A DNA stretch of 64,000 nucleotides from Exiguobacterium chiriqhucha RW-2. GTDB lineage: Bacteria; Bacillota; Bacilli; Exiguobacteriales; Exiguobacteriaceae. Below, in pieces: positions 27,810 through 36,348 of this stretch (within the stretch, counting starts at the first letter, position 1; each line of letters opens with the position of its first letter). The translations under genes and the position numbers were made by a program. The notes beneath the pieces were generated by a model. The model made no database searches. It saw only the letters and a list, made by a program, of their open reading frames with translations, and had not been told where the DNA came from. The stretch lies in assembly GCF_000416965.1 (NCBI RefSeq), contig NZ_ATCL01000020.1:186001-250000 (forward strand), in the 5' to 3' direction.

Positions 27810-29321
27810 ATGTTGCGACGCATACAAGTACTTTTATCCCTGATTTTGCTCGCAGGTCTCATTGCCGTATTATCGTATTACTGGAGCTCGCAAGTGATCG
27901 GGTTGTTCTCGGTGCTCGTCTTTTTGACGACGTTCAGCATCCTGCTCGTCATCCTGCTCGAGAATCGAAATCCGCAGCGGACGCTCATTTGGGCCATCGT
28001 CATGCTCGGCTTCCCGGTCGTCGGGCTGTTCGCCTATTTTGTGTTCGGACAGAACTATCGCCGGAAGCGCATGTTCAAAGAGAAGGCCATGTTGGACGAA
28101 GAGACGTACCTCGCTTATCGACAGAAGGCGATGACGTTGTCGCCGTCGCTCATGTTCTCCCATGACGATTATGAGAAGTTGCTCCATTTGACGTCGTCTC
28201 TGAATCAATTACCCGTTTCGTCAAACACGTATACGCAAGTGCTGACGAACGGACAACAGAAGTTCTCGAAGTTGTTGCCCGCTTTGAAAGGGGCGACCCG
28301 CCACATCCATCTCGAATATTATATTTTCCGGGAAGATCGTATTTCTCGGGAAATTCAACGGATTTTGATTCAGAAGGCGAAGGCCGGGGTCGAGGTGCGC
28401 TTTCTATATGACGCGGTCGGCTCGATTCATACGAACGGGACGTTCTTTGACGAGATGCGCCAAGCAGGCGTCCATGTCAAAGCGTTCTTCCCGGTCGTCC
28501 TGCCGCTCGTTTCGAGTAAGACGAACTATCGGAACCATCGGAAAATCGTCGTCATCGATGGAACAGAGGCGTTCACAGGCGGGTTGAATGTCGGAGATGA
28601 GTATTTGGGCGAGCATTCGAAGTTCGGTTTTTGGCGTGACACGCATCTATACGTCAGAGGGGAAGGGGTGTCGGAACTCCAGCTCATCTTCTTGCAGGAC
28701 TGGTACTACATGACGGGTGAGCGTCTATTCACGCCGTTCTATCTCGAGCCGCTCGAGACGGTGCGAAGTGCGAGCGGCGGCGTACAGATTGTGGCGAGCG
28801 GACCGGATGAGCCGTACGAGACGATGAAATCGATTTATTTCGCGCTGATCAATGCGGCGAAGAAGTCGGTATACATCTCGTCCCCGTACTTGATTCCAGA
28901 CGAGGACATCATGAGCGCGCTCAAGACCGCTTCGTTATCAGGCATCGATGTCCGTATCGTGCTTCCGAGCTATCCGGACCATAAAATCGTCTTTTATGCG
29001 AGCCGCTCATATTTTGAGGAGCTACTCAGCGCCGGGGTCAAGATTTACTTGTATGAGGAAGGGTTCATGCACTCGAAAGTCATCGTCGTCGACGATGGGT
29101 TGGCGACAATCGGAACGGCGAATATGGACTTCAGAAGTTTCCACCTCAATTTCGAGGTGAACGCGCTCTTGTATAACACGAACTCCGTCCATCAGCTCAA
29201 ACAAGATTTGTATAAAGACTTTGAAGGGTCACACGAGTTGGAGATTCGGGCGTTCTCGGAACGATCCTACTTCATCAAACTCGTCGAATCATTGGCCCGA
29301 ATGTTTTCACCACTATTATGA
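27810..29321 (+). CDS. cls: Cardiolipin synthase
   Basis: A 503-residue membrane enzyme joining two phosphatidylglycerols into cardiolipin. Two N-terminal transmembrane helices (about residues 7-25 and 30-70, with NPQRTLIW between), then two intact HKD motifs: H243-K245-D250 (HRKIVVID) and H421-K423-D428 (HSKVIVVD). Length is normal for Cls. ATG 27810 follows ACGAGGT. The PgpA-like enzyme at 39395 would make its substrate. Confidence 0.95.
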   Translation: MLRRIQVLLSLILLAGLIAVLSYYWSSQVIGLFSVLVFLTTFSILLVILLENRNPQRTLIWAIVMLGFPVVGLFAYFVFGQNYRRKRMFKEKAMLDEETYLAYRQKAMTLSPSLMFSHDDYEKLLHLTSSLNQLPVSSNTYTQVLTNGQQKFSKLLPALKGATRHIHLEYYIFREDRISREIQRILIQKAKAGVEVRFLYDAVGSIHTNGTFFDEMRQAGVHVKAFFPVVLPLVSSKTNYRNHRKIVVIDGTEAFTGGLNVGDEYLGEHSKFGFWRDTHLYVRGEGVSELQLIFLQDWYYMTGERLFTPFYLEPLETVRSASGGVQIVASGPDEPYETMKSIYFALINAAKKSVYISSPYLIPDEDIMSALKTASLSGIDVRIVLPSYPDHKIVFYASRSYFEELLSAGVKIYLYEEGFMHSKVIVVDDGLATIGTANMDFRSFHLNFEVNALLYNTNSVHQLKQDLYKDFEGSHELEIRAFSERSYFIKLVESLARMFSPLL

Positions 29322-29333
29322 GGGGGAAGCGGA

Positions 29334-30395
29334 ATGCGATTTGCCATCGGTCGAACTGGAGGGTATGTGGATGCCCTTACGCTCAGTCGGGGGCGGATTG
29401 AGCCGTTTGCCCCTTTTTCGTGCCCAGAATGCGGGGAACGGGTCATCGTCAGGCAAGGTGTGAAACGGCGTCTCCATTTCGCCCACGTCAATCCTTGCGG
29501 ATGCGGCGAGTCGACCGGACACCATGAAGACAAATGGGGAGTGCGGCAATGGCTTCAAGGGCAAGGGTATGAAGTCGAGCAAGAAGTCGTCATCGGCGCA
29601 CGTCGTGCCGATTTGGTGGCAGTACGCGACGATACTCGGCTCGTCGTCGAAATCCAGGCGTCCACGCTCTCAATCGAGTCTTACGTCGACCGGACGAGAC
29701 ATTATCGCGACAATGGACTTGACGTCGTCTGGCTGGCGAGCGGGCTGCAGCCCGGGGGTGTGACGACGTTCAAACCGTGGATGCGGGCCGAACTGGCGCG
29801 ACGACATAGCCTGGTCGTCCCGACCGGACAGGCGTTATACCGCTTCGTCGGCTTTCCGGTCTCCATCCGAGCGGGCGTCGGGCAATGGCAGGTCGCGACC
29901 TCGTTCGATGTCTCGCCGTTCGCGGCATATTATGGCTTCGATGCCCATCGTTGGACCCAAGTCATTCGGCGGAGGCGGATGACGCCACCTTATCCGACGC
30001 CACAGTATCGCCGGCTCATCTTGAATCGATTGTATCCGCTCGGGATGTTGCCCTCGTTGTTACCGAACTACTGTTATTTGCCGTTGCCGTCACTGTGGGG
30101 GGTCCATGTCCATCCGTTCATGTTCCAGACGGTGCTCTACTTGAATCGACGGGATTGCCCCGGAGACTCCGTCAATTGGAGCATCGAGAAGACGTGCCGC
30201 CAGTTCGACGTGACCCCGACAAGCGACTTTCTGCAAGCGTTTGAAGTACAATGGAGACAGCTGTTGAACGTATTCGACGTGACGGAGGCGGTGCGCGATT
30301 GGCACGTGCCTAAGACGTTAGACACGGCGTTGCTTCACGATTTTCGATACTTTCAAGGGTTTCAGCGATTCATGGCGAAATCGTATACAAACTAA
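29334..30395 (+). CDS. coiA: Competence protein CoiA-like
   Basis: A 353-residue CoiA-family protein needed in streptococci for recombination during natural transformation. The N-terminal part has two Cys pairs in CPECGER and an HFAHVNPCGCGE zinc-ribbon-like arrangement. It then has the nuclease-like core ARRADLVAV...LVVEIQAS (D and ExQ of a PD-D/ExK fold). It starts 12 bp after cls and lies before pepF, the B. subtilis yjbF-yjbG order. The nuclease role is inferred from the motif. Confidence 0.88.
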   Translation: MRFAIGRTGGYVDALTLSRGRIEPFAPFSCPECGERVIVRQGVKRRLHFAHVNPCGCGESTGHHEDKWGVRQWLQGQGYEVEQEVVIGARRADLVAVRDDTRLVVEIQASTLSIESYVDRTRHYRDNGLDVVWLASGLQPGGVTTFKPWMRAELARRHSLVVPTGQALYRFVGFPVSIRAGVGQWQVATSFDVSPFAAYYGFDAHRWTQVIRRRRMTPPYPTPQYRRLILNRLYPLGMLPSLLPNYCYLPLPSLWGVHVHPFMFQTVLYLNRRDCPGDSVNWSIEKTCRQFDVTPTSDFLQAFEVQWRQLLNVFDVTEAVRDWHVPKTLDTALLHDFRYFQGFQRFMAKSYTN

Positions 30396-30412
30396 GAAAA
30401 GGAAGTGGACAT

Positions 30413-32215
30413 ATGTCAGAAGTACTTACACGACAACAAGTACCCGTCGAGGAGACGTGGAACTTAGAGACGATTTATGCAGACGATCAAGCTTGGGAAC
30501 AAGATTTTGAGGCGCTAAAAGCAAGCGTACCGGCCTTGGTCGAGTTCAAAGGGAAACTCGGAGAATCGGCGGCTTCCTTATTCGCAGGTCTGCAGCTACG
30601 CGACGACATTTCGCGTCAATTGCATAAGCTGTATACATACGCCCATATGCGCTACGACGAGGATACGTCGAACAGCCATTATCAGGCACTGAACGACCGT
30701 GCCGGTTCTCTCGCCGCCCAAATCTCGGCTCAGCTCGCGTTCATGACGCCAGAGCTGCTCGCCATCGACGAAAGCCAAATCGAGGCGTTCATGAGTGAGC
30801 ACGAGTCACTCAACGTCTATCGCCACGCGTTCGACGAGTTGGCACAAGAACGTCCACACGTGTTGACGGAAGCGGAAGAGGCGATTCTCGCCCAAGCCGG
30901 TGACGTCCTCGGGCAGTCGAGCTCGACGTTCGGCATGCTCAACAACGCCGACTTGAAGTTCCCGAAAGTGAAGAACGAGAAAGGCGAAGACGTCGAATTG
31001 ACGCATGGCCGCTATATCACGTTCCTCGAATCAAGTGACCGCAGCGTCCGCGAAGGCGCATTCAAGACGATGTACGGGACGTACGAGCAATATTTGAACA
31101 CGTTCGCCTCGACGTTGTCAGGTAGCGTGAAAAAAGACAACTTCTATGCGACGGTCCGCAAGTTCGAGAGCGCCCGCCAAGCGGCGCTTCACCATAATGC
31201 CATCCCAGAATCCGTATACGACGGGCTCGTGGAGGCGGTGAACGAACGTCTCGACTTGTTGCACCGTTATGTCGCGCTCCGGAAACGGGCACTTGGTGTG
31301 GACGAGTTGCATATGTACGACTTGTATACGCCGCTCGTCAAAGACGTGGACATGAAAATTCCGTATGCCGAAGCGAAAGACTTGATGGTCGAGGGGCTCG
31401 CGCCGCTCGGAGACGAGTACGTCCAAATCGTCAAAGACGGACTTGCTTCACGTTGGGTCGACGTTCGTGAGACACGTGGTAAGCGTAGTGGCGCCTATTC
31501 ATCAGGCGCGTACGACACGCAACCGTTCATCTTGATGAACTGGCAGGACAACGTCAACAACTTGTTCACGCTCGCCCATGAGTTCGGCCATTCGGTCCAT
31601 AGCCATTATACGCGTGCGACGCAGCCGTATCCGTACGGGGACTACTCGATTTTCGTGGCTGAAGTGGCTTCGACGACGAACGAGGCGCTCTTGAACGATT
31701 ATTTGTTGAAGACGCGCACGGACCGCCAGGAGCGGCTCTATCTGTTGAACAATCAGCTCGAAACGTTCCGGGGCACACTGTTCCGTCAGACGATGTTCGC
31801 CGAGTTCGAGCACATGATTCATAAAGCGGCCCAAGAAGGCGTCTCGCTCACACCTGAGTATTTGAATGAGACGTATCTCGAGCTCAACAAGCGATACTTC
31901 GGAGACGAACTCGTTATCGATGGTGAGATTGCGTTTGAATGGGCCCGTATCCCGCACTTCTATTACAATTACTACGTCTATCAGTACGCGACAGGGATCT
32001 CAGCATCGGCCGCGTTGTCGCAACAGATCATGGAAGAAGGCGAACCAGCTGTCCGTCGTTACATCGACAAGTTCTTGAAGGCCGGTTCGAGCGACTATCC
32101 GATTGAAGTATTGAAGGCGGCCGGCGTCGATATGACGACGAAAGCGCCGGTGCTCGCAGCACTCGATCAGTTCGAGGCCGTCCTCGACGAAATGGAGACG
32201 TTATTATTTCAATAA
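30413..32215 (+). CDS. pepF: Oligoendopeptidase F
   Basis: A 600-residue M3 family zinc metallopeptidase degrading short cytosolic peptides, a natural follow-on to Opp uptake. The catalytic LAHEFGHSVHSHY gives His389, Glu390 and His393, with the third ligand Glu downstream in FVAEVASTTNEALL. C-terminal YYNYYVYQYATG is conserved. It is separated from coiA by 17 bp with AAAGGAAGTGG. No terminator is evident before the small RNA promoter. Confidence 0.97.
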   Translation: MSEVLTRQQVPVEETWNLETIYADDQAWEQDFEALKASVPALVEFKGKLGESAASLFAGLQLRDDISRQLHKLYTYAHMRYDEDTSNSHYQALNDRAGSLAAQISAQLAFMTPELLAIDESQIEAFMSEHESLNVYRHAFDELAQERPHVLTEAEEAILAQAGDVLGQSSSTFGMLNNADLKFPKVKNEKGEDVELTHGRYITFLESSDRSVREGAFKTMYGTYEQYLNTFASTLSGSVKKDNFYATVRKFESARQAALHHNAIPESVYDGLVEAVNERLDLLHRYVALRKRALGVDELHMYDLYTPLVKDVDMKIPYAEAKDLMVEGLAPLGDEYVQIVKDGLASRWVDVRETRGKRSGAYSSGAYDTQPFILMNWQDNVNNLFTLAHEFGHSVHSHYTRATQPYPYGDYSIFVAEVASTTNEALLNDYLLKTRTDRQERLYLLNNQLETFRGTLFRQTMFAEFEHMIHKAAQEGVSLTPEYLNETYLELNKRYFGDELVIDGEIAFEWARIPHFYYNYYVYQYATGISASAALSQQIMEEGEPAVRRYIDKFLKAGSSDYPIEVLKAAGVDMTTKAPVLAALDQFEAVLDEMETLLFQ

Positions 32216-32234
32216 GAAGTATGGCGTGAACATT

Positions 32235-32308
32235 ATGTGACAATATGAACAAAGTGCTTGTCACACGGCGCCCGTCTCGGTATATTATAAGTGTGAAATC
32301 AATCACAA
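32235..32308 (+). promoter_or_regulatory. Promoter and Rex-like sites of the RsaE/RoxS-like RNA
   Basis: TTGTCA (32258-32263), exactly 17 bp, TATATT (32281-32286). GTGTGAAATCAATCACAA (32291-32308) sits on the start site and matches the Rex consensus TTGTGAANNNNTTCACAA at 12 of 14 positions. A weaker copy (10 of 14) is at 32235-32252. TGTGACA (32236-32242) and TGTCACA (32259-32265) also form an inverted repeat around the -35. NADH-dependent repression by Rex is predicted. Confidence 0.75.
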
Positions 32309-32434
32309 ACCCCTTTATTGACCGTAAACTTTCTCCCAACCTGTGATCTGTATAGATACTCGGGTCGTGATGTTTTCCGTCCCCGCGGAGAACATCGCAA
32401 AAAACCCACGGCTCCCCGGCCGTGGGTTTTGTTG
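32295..32434 (+). ncRNA. roxS: RsaE/RoxS-like regulatory small RNA
   Basis: A 140-nt candidate RNA between pepF and the oppositely oriented spxH. The 5' half, GAAATCAATCACAAACCCC then CTTTATTGACCG and TTTCTCCCA, closely resembles my recollection of RsaE (Staphylococcus) and RoxS (Bacillus). It includes the two C-rich unpaired motifs used to block ribosome-binding sites. An 11-bp hairpin (32369-32379 with 32386-32396) presents TCCCCG in its loop. The terminator stem (32405-32412 with 32419-32426) also has a TCCCCG loop and a T-rich tail. Known RsaE/RoxS down-regulates central-metabolism mRNAs; targets here are not known. The extra hairpin makes it longer than the usual 100-115 nt. Confidence 0.82.
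32401..32434. terminator. Shared terminator of the small RNA and spxH
   Basis: CCCACGGC-TCCCCG-GCCGTGGG with AAAA before and TTTTGTTGT after. It works on the plus strand for the RNA and on the minus strand for spxH (T6 on that strand). Confidence 0.9.
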
Positions 32435-32436
32435 TG

Positions 32437-33210
32437 TCATTTATTCGTCGCCCAAGCTTGTCCGCTGCAACCTGGGACAGGTCGGCACCGTTGCTGGAGT
32501 GACAGTTTTTTCAGTTCTCTCTCGATGACCGGCTTCTCGAGCTCCAAGATGAAGGCGAGCTCGGTGATGGTCGAGGCATCGTAGCGCCCCAATACTTTCT
32601 CGACGTTCCACTCGGACTCCCGGGTTGGGACGTAACCGAGCAGTTCGGCCATGACGGCCTGATAGACGTCATACGGGTACAATCCTTCGATTTTGAGTGC
32701 TTCGTCACGCGTGACGAACGTCAAAGCAGGAAGTGACTCAATTTCCCAATCTTTTAAGATCTCATGGTCAACAGCTAGAGCGCTGAGCAGTTGATTGGAT
32801 TGGATATCGGCCGCCAACTCCTCGATGTCGAGCCCGTAATCGACGAACGAGCGGGCAATTTCCCACAAGTCGCTGTCGCTAGAGCCATCCTTCAAAAAGA
32901 TATCGTTTATATGCAGATGGCGTAAGAAGCGCATCGCATGACGTTTCCCTTGTAACTCCATAGCCTTAATCATCGTGAGAAGGCGAACCTCTTCTTGACA
33001 TCCGCCAACACAACTAGGAACCGTCGAAACCATACGGAAACGAATCAAATGCCCGTATTCAAGTTCGAGCTTTTTAATGAGCGTCATCACATGAAGTCCA
33101 TCTGGATCAGAAATGTCCATGAAATAGAATAACTCTAATGGTTTATAGGTTGCTTGGATAGGAGATTCTTCCAGTGAACAGGATGACTCATTACATTGTT
33201 CTAGTTCCAT
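32437..33210 (-). CDS. spxH: ClpXP adaptor protein SpxH (YjbH), DsbA/thioredoxin-like fold
   Basis: A 257-residue adaptor that binds Spx and delivers it to ClpXP. The N-terminus is Cys-rich (ELEQCNESSCS), followed by the DsbA-like YFMDISDPDG segment and a PSCVGGCQEE region. The C-terminal alpha-helical part follows. The start is the ATG at 33210 (complement) behind GAGGAGGCGACACA; eight codons upstream are not used. It is transcribed toward pepF and shares a terminator with the small RNA. Confidence 0.93.
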   Translation of the reverse strand: MELEQCNESSCSLEESPIQATYKPLELFYFMDISDPDGLHVMTLIKKLELEYGHLIRFRMVSTVPSCVGGCQEEVRLLTMIKAMELQGKRHAMRFLRHLHINDIFLKDGSSDSDLWEIARSFVDYGLDIEELAADIQSNQLLSALAVDHEILKDWEIESLPALTFVTRDEALKIEGLYPYDVYQAVMAELLGYVPTRESEWNVEKVLGRYDASTITELAFILELEKPVIERELKKLSLQQRCRPVPGCSGQAWATNK

Positions 33211-33295
33211 TGTGTCGCCTCCTCTCGTAAACAAAAATCAAATATATCGTATGCTCATTGTAGCAACGAAAAAAAAAGGTTGGCAACGTATCTGC

Positions 33296-33877
33296 TCAAC
33301 CTTGATTTCGACGCACCTTTTCTTCCATGAATCGAACGATTTTATTTTTAGCGGGACGAAGGGGAATGACATGCTCGCGAAGGAGCTGTTCGAAAGCGAT
33401 TTTCCCTCTCGCCTCGTCGGTCACTTCAAATTCTATTTCGTAGTCGTGAATCTCCAAATAATGACTTTCATCAAGGACGAGTAGGCCGTCCGGTGTCGCG
33501 ATTTCGGCCCGTTTCGTCTCGAGACGGCCGAGGTGTTCGAGCGGTCCAGACAAGTTGAATGGAGCGAGCGCGGCCGTCATTTGATCATCGTGGATGATGC
33601 CGTATTTGAACAAGTTCTCGGCTTCTTCTTCGTTGATGGCGGCGTGCGTCTCGAGCAAGCCGACTTCATGCGGCTGCTTCAGTGTCAGCACTTGGCCGTT
33701 CTTTTTCTCACGGATGCGAAGGGCGGCACCATGGTTCTTCAGTTCGAACGTCGGCGTGTCAAAGTAGTCGTTGGCTTGCCATTTCACTTCGTCTGTCAAA
33801 TCGTAGGCGGCGAGCAACATTTCGTACTCGTCTTTTGTCAACATCGATTTAAATTCAATTTCCACTTCTTGGGTCAT
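33296..33877 (-). CDS. CYTH domain protein (YjbK-like)
   Basis: A 193-residue member of the CYTH (CyaB-thiamine triphosphatase) superfamily, which hydrolyses triphosphate substrates in a beta-barrel tunnel. The signature ExExK is E6-E8-K10 (VEIEFKS); later barrel strands include ALRIREK, LTLKQP and YEIEFEV. Exact substrate unknown. It is divergent from relQ, as yjbK lies near yjbM in B. subtilis. Confidence 0.9.
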   Translation of the reverse strand: MTQEVEIEFKSMLTKDEYEMLLAAYDLTDEVKWQANDYFDTPTFELKNHGAALRIREKKNGQVLTLKQPHEVGLLETHAAINEEEAENLFKYGIIHDDQMTAALAPFNLSGPLEHLGRLETKRAEIATPDGLLVLDESHYLEIHDYEIEFEVTDEARGKIAFEQLLREHVIPLRPAKNKIVRFMEEKVRRNQG

Positions 33878-33984
33878 AAATCATCGCTCCATTCTATGAA
33901 CAATTGTTGGTTTATGATACCATACAATCGGATACATACGGAAAAAGCAGGGCTTTCCGATACGAACGAAAGTGGTGACAGCAT

Positions 33985-34629
33985 ATGCAATCCATGGATT
34001 GGGATCAATATTTAGTGCCGTATCAAATCGCGGTCGATGAACTGAAAGTGAAATTCAAGGCGATTCGAAAGCAATATAAATCTCAAAATGACCATTCTCC
34101 CATCGAGTTTGTCACCGGAAGAGTGAAACCGGTCGGCAGCATCCTCGAGAAGGCGAAGCGAAAGCAGATTCCTTATGATAAATTGTCGACGGAGATGCAA
34201 GATATCGCCGGACTCCGCATCATGTGCCAATTCGTGGACGATATCGTCCACGTCCTCGAACTGCTCCATCATCGGACCGACTTTAAGATCGTCGAGGAAC
34301 GTAACTATATCACGAACCAAAAGGAATCGGGCTATCGCTCGTACCATTTGATTCTCGAGTACCCGGTGCAAACGATTCATGGCGAGTTCCCGACACTCGT
34401 CGAGGTCCAAGTACGGACGCTCGCGATGAACTTCTGGGCAACAATCGAGCATTCGCTTAACTATAAATACGACGGGGATATGCCGCTCGAAGTTCAAGAA
34501 CGTCTGCGGCGAGCGGCCGAGGCGGCGTTCTTGCTGGATGCAGAGATGAGCCAGCTTCGCGTCGAGATTCAAGATGCACAGCAAGTGTTCCGGGATAAAG
34601 AAATGAACGTCCAGACGGACCAAGACTAG
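33985..34629 (+). CDS. relQ: Small alarmone synthetase / GTP pyrophosphokinase RelQ (YjbM)
   Basis: A 214-residue synthetase-only protein making (p)ppGpp from GTP or GDP and ATP. The RelA/SpoT synthetase core is present: VTGRVKPVGSILEKAKRK, DIAGLRIMCQFVDD, ESGYRSYHLILEYP, VEVQVRTLAMNFWATIEHSL. No hydrolase, TGS or ACT domain. The C-terminal helix is typical of the tetrameric RelQ group. It lies 11 bp ahead of nadK. Confidence 0.95.
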   Translation: MQSMDWDQYLVPYQIAVDELKVKFKAIRKQYKSQNDHSPIEFVTGRVKPVGSILEKAKRKQIPYDKLSTEMQDIAGLRIMCQFVDDIVHVLELLHHRTDFKIVEERNYITNQKESGYRSYHLILEYPVQTIHGEFPTLVEVQVRTLAMNFWATIEHSLNYKYDGDMPLEVQERLRRAAEAAFLLDAEMSQLRVEIQDAQQVFRDKEMNVQTDQD

Positions 34630-34640
34630 GGGGCCACGGC

Positions 34641-35438
34641 ATGCAGTTTGCGATTGTAGCACGGGGAGACGCGCGGTCGGCTGACATCGCGCAAGAGTTG
34701 ACGAATAAATTGACCGAAGCGGGGCATTCGGTTTCGAAAGAGCCACGCATTGTCGTCTCAGTCGGAGGCGACGGGACGATGCTGCAGGCGTTCCACGAGT
34801 ATATCGACCGGCTCGATCAGACGTTGCTCGTCGGCATCCACACAGGCCATCTCGGATTTTACGCCGACTGGCAACCGGATGAACTCGATGAGTTGACGGA
34901 GATGATTACAAGCGAGTCGTTCGAACCGGTGTCATACCCGCTCGTCGAGGTACTCATCGATTACGAGGATGGGACGACCGATCGACAGCTCGCCATGAAC
35001 GAATGTACGATTAAAAACTATAAGCGCACACTCGTCTGTGACTTATCGATTCGCGATGATTACTTCGAGACGTTCCGGGGCGACGGGTTGTGCATCTCGA
35101 CGCCGTCCGGGTCGACGGCCTATAACAAAGCGCTCGGCGGGGCCATCGTCCATCCGTCCATCGAGGCAATTCAAGTGACGGAGATGGCGTCGATTAACAA
35201 CTTGGTGTACCGCACGATCGGGTCACCGCTATTATTGCCGAAACATCATCAAGTGAAGATTGCTCCGCACACGAAAACCGAGTTTGAACTCGCGTTCGAT
35301 CATCAAGAAGCGTTGTCGTGGTCGAACGTGCGCTCCATCCGCTGTGCGGTCGCGAAAGAAAAAGTGACGTTTGCCCGGTTCCGGCCGTTCCCATTTTGGC
35401 GACGGGTCCGCGAATCGTTCATTGAAGAAGGGAAGTAA
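34641..35438 (+). CDS. nadK: NAD kinase
   Basis: A 265-residue enzyme phosphorylating NAD to NADP. The GGDGT motif gives the catalytic Asp44; GIHTGHLGFYADW, NECTIKN and CISTPSGSTAYNKALGGA are conserved. In the same strand as relQ and the following pseudouridine synthase with 3-11 bp spacing, forming a relQ-nadK-rluD-type operon as in B. subtilis yjbMNO. Confidence 0.97.
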   Translation: MQFAIVARGDARSADIAQELTNKLTEAGHSVSKEPRIVVSVGGDGTMLQAFHEYIDRLDQTLLVGIHTGHLGFYADWQPDELDELTEMITSESFEPVSYPLVEVLIDYEDGTTDRQLAMNECTIKNYKRTLVCDLSIRDDYFETFRGDGLCISTPSGSTAYNKALGGAIVHPSIEAIQVTEMASINNLVYRTIGSPLLLPKHHQVKIAPHTKTEFELAFDHQEALSWSNVRSIRCAVAKEKVTFARFRPFPFWRRVRESFIEEGK

Positions 35439-35441
35439 CCG

Positions 35442-36308
35442 ATGTACGGATTTACATTGCGTCGCGTCGCGGAGACAACCGTCCCGTTGCGCGACTTTTT
35501 AATGACAGACTGTGGCATCTCACGAAAGATGTTGACCCAAATCAAACAAGGTGGCCTCATCCTCGTCGATGGCAAGCCTCGCACCGTCCGCTATGACATC
35601 CGAGCAGGGGAGGCAGTGACCGTCCACTTCCCGGTCGAACAGCCCGCAGAGACGATGGTCCGTTCCAAGCGGCCGCTCACGATCCTATTTGAGGATGACT
35701 ATTTGCTCGCGGTCGACAAACCGGCAGGCATTGCGACAATCCCGTCCCGGCTCCATCCGGATGATACACTCGCCAACGCCGTGCTCGGCTATTATGAACA
35801 GATTGGATTGCAGTCGGCGATTCACGTCATCAACCGGCTCGACCGTGACACAAGCGGGGTCGTCCTGTTCGCAAAATATGCATACGTGCATCATCGCTTT
35901 AGCGAGTTGCAACAGACTGGCGGATTGTCGCGGACGTATCTCGCGTTAGTCGAAGGGCCGCTTGAACCACAGACGATCGATGCCCCAATCGGCCGCGCCC
36001 CCGATTCGATTATGGAGCGAATCGTGACAGCGGACGGACAGCATGCTGTCACACATATTCTCGAAGCGGAGGCGCATGGCGCATATACGGCACTATCGAT
36101 TGCCCTTGAGACCGGTCGGACGCATCAAATCCGGGTCCATCTGCGCCATATCGGCCATCCGTTGCTCGGGGATACGATGTACGGTGGCAAGACTGTTCTC
36201 GACCGTCATGCGCTCCATAGCGCTTCGGCGGCGTTTCATCATCCATTGACCGGCGAGGAGCTGTTCATCCAAGCCCCTGACCCGGCTGATTTCCAATTCA
36301 TCCTGTAA
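35442..36308 (+). CDS. RluA-family pseudouridine synthase (YjbO-like)
   Basis: A 288-residue RNA modification enzyme converting uridine to pseudouridine. An N-terminal S4-like RNA-binding part (RKMLTQIKQGGLILVDG) precedes the catalytic domain. That domain has the family motif NRLDRDTSGVV containing the catalytic Asp, then SRTYLALVEG and TGRTHQIRVHLRHIGHPLLGD. The target (rRNA or tRNA) cannot be read from sequence. Last gene of the relQ operon. Confidence 0.93.
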   Translation: MYGFTLRRVAETTVPLRDFLMTDCGISRKMLTQIKQGGLILVDGKPRTVRYDIRAGEAVTVHFPVEQPAETMVRSKRPLTILFEDDYLLAVDKPAGIATIPSRLHPDDTLANAVLGYYEQIGLQSAIHVINRLDRDTSGVVLFAKYAYVHHRFSELQQTGGLSRTYLALVEGPLEPQTIDAPIGRAPDSIMERIVTADGQHAVTHILEAEAHGAYTALSIALETGRTHQIRVHLRHIGHPLLGDTMYGGKTVLDRHALHSASAAFHHPLTGEELFIQAPDPADFQFIL

Positions 36309-36311
36309 CAA

Positions 36312-36347
36312 CAATAGTCCCGCACTCGGATGAGTGCGGGACTATTG
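36312..36347. terminator. Bidirectional terminator between rluA-family gene and rodA
   Basis: CAATAGTCCCGCACTC and GAGTGCGGGACTATTG form a 16-bp perfect stem around GGAT. Confidence 0.9.
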
Positions 36348-36348
36348 T

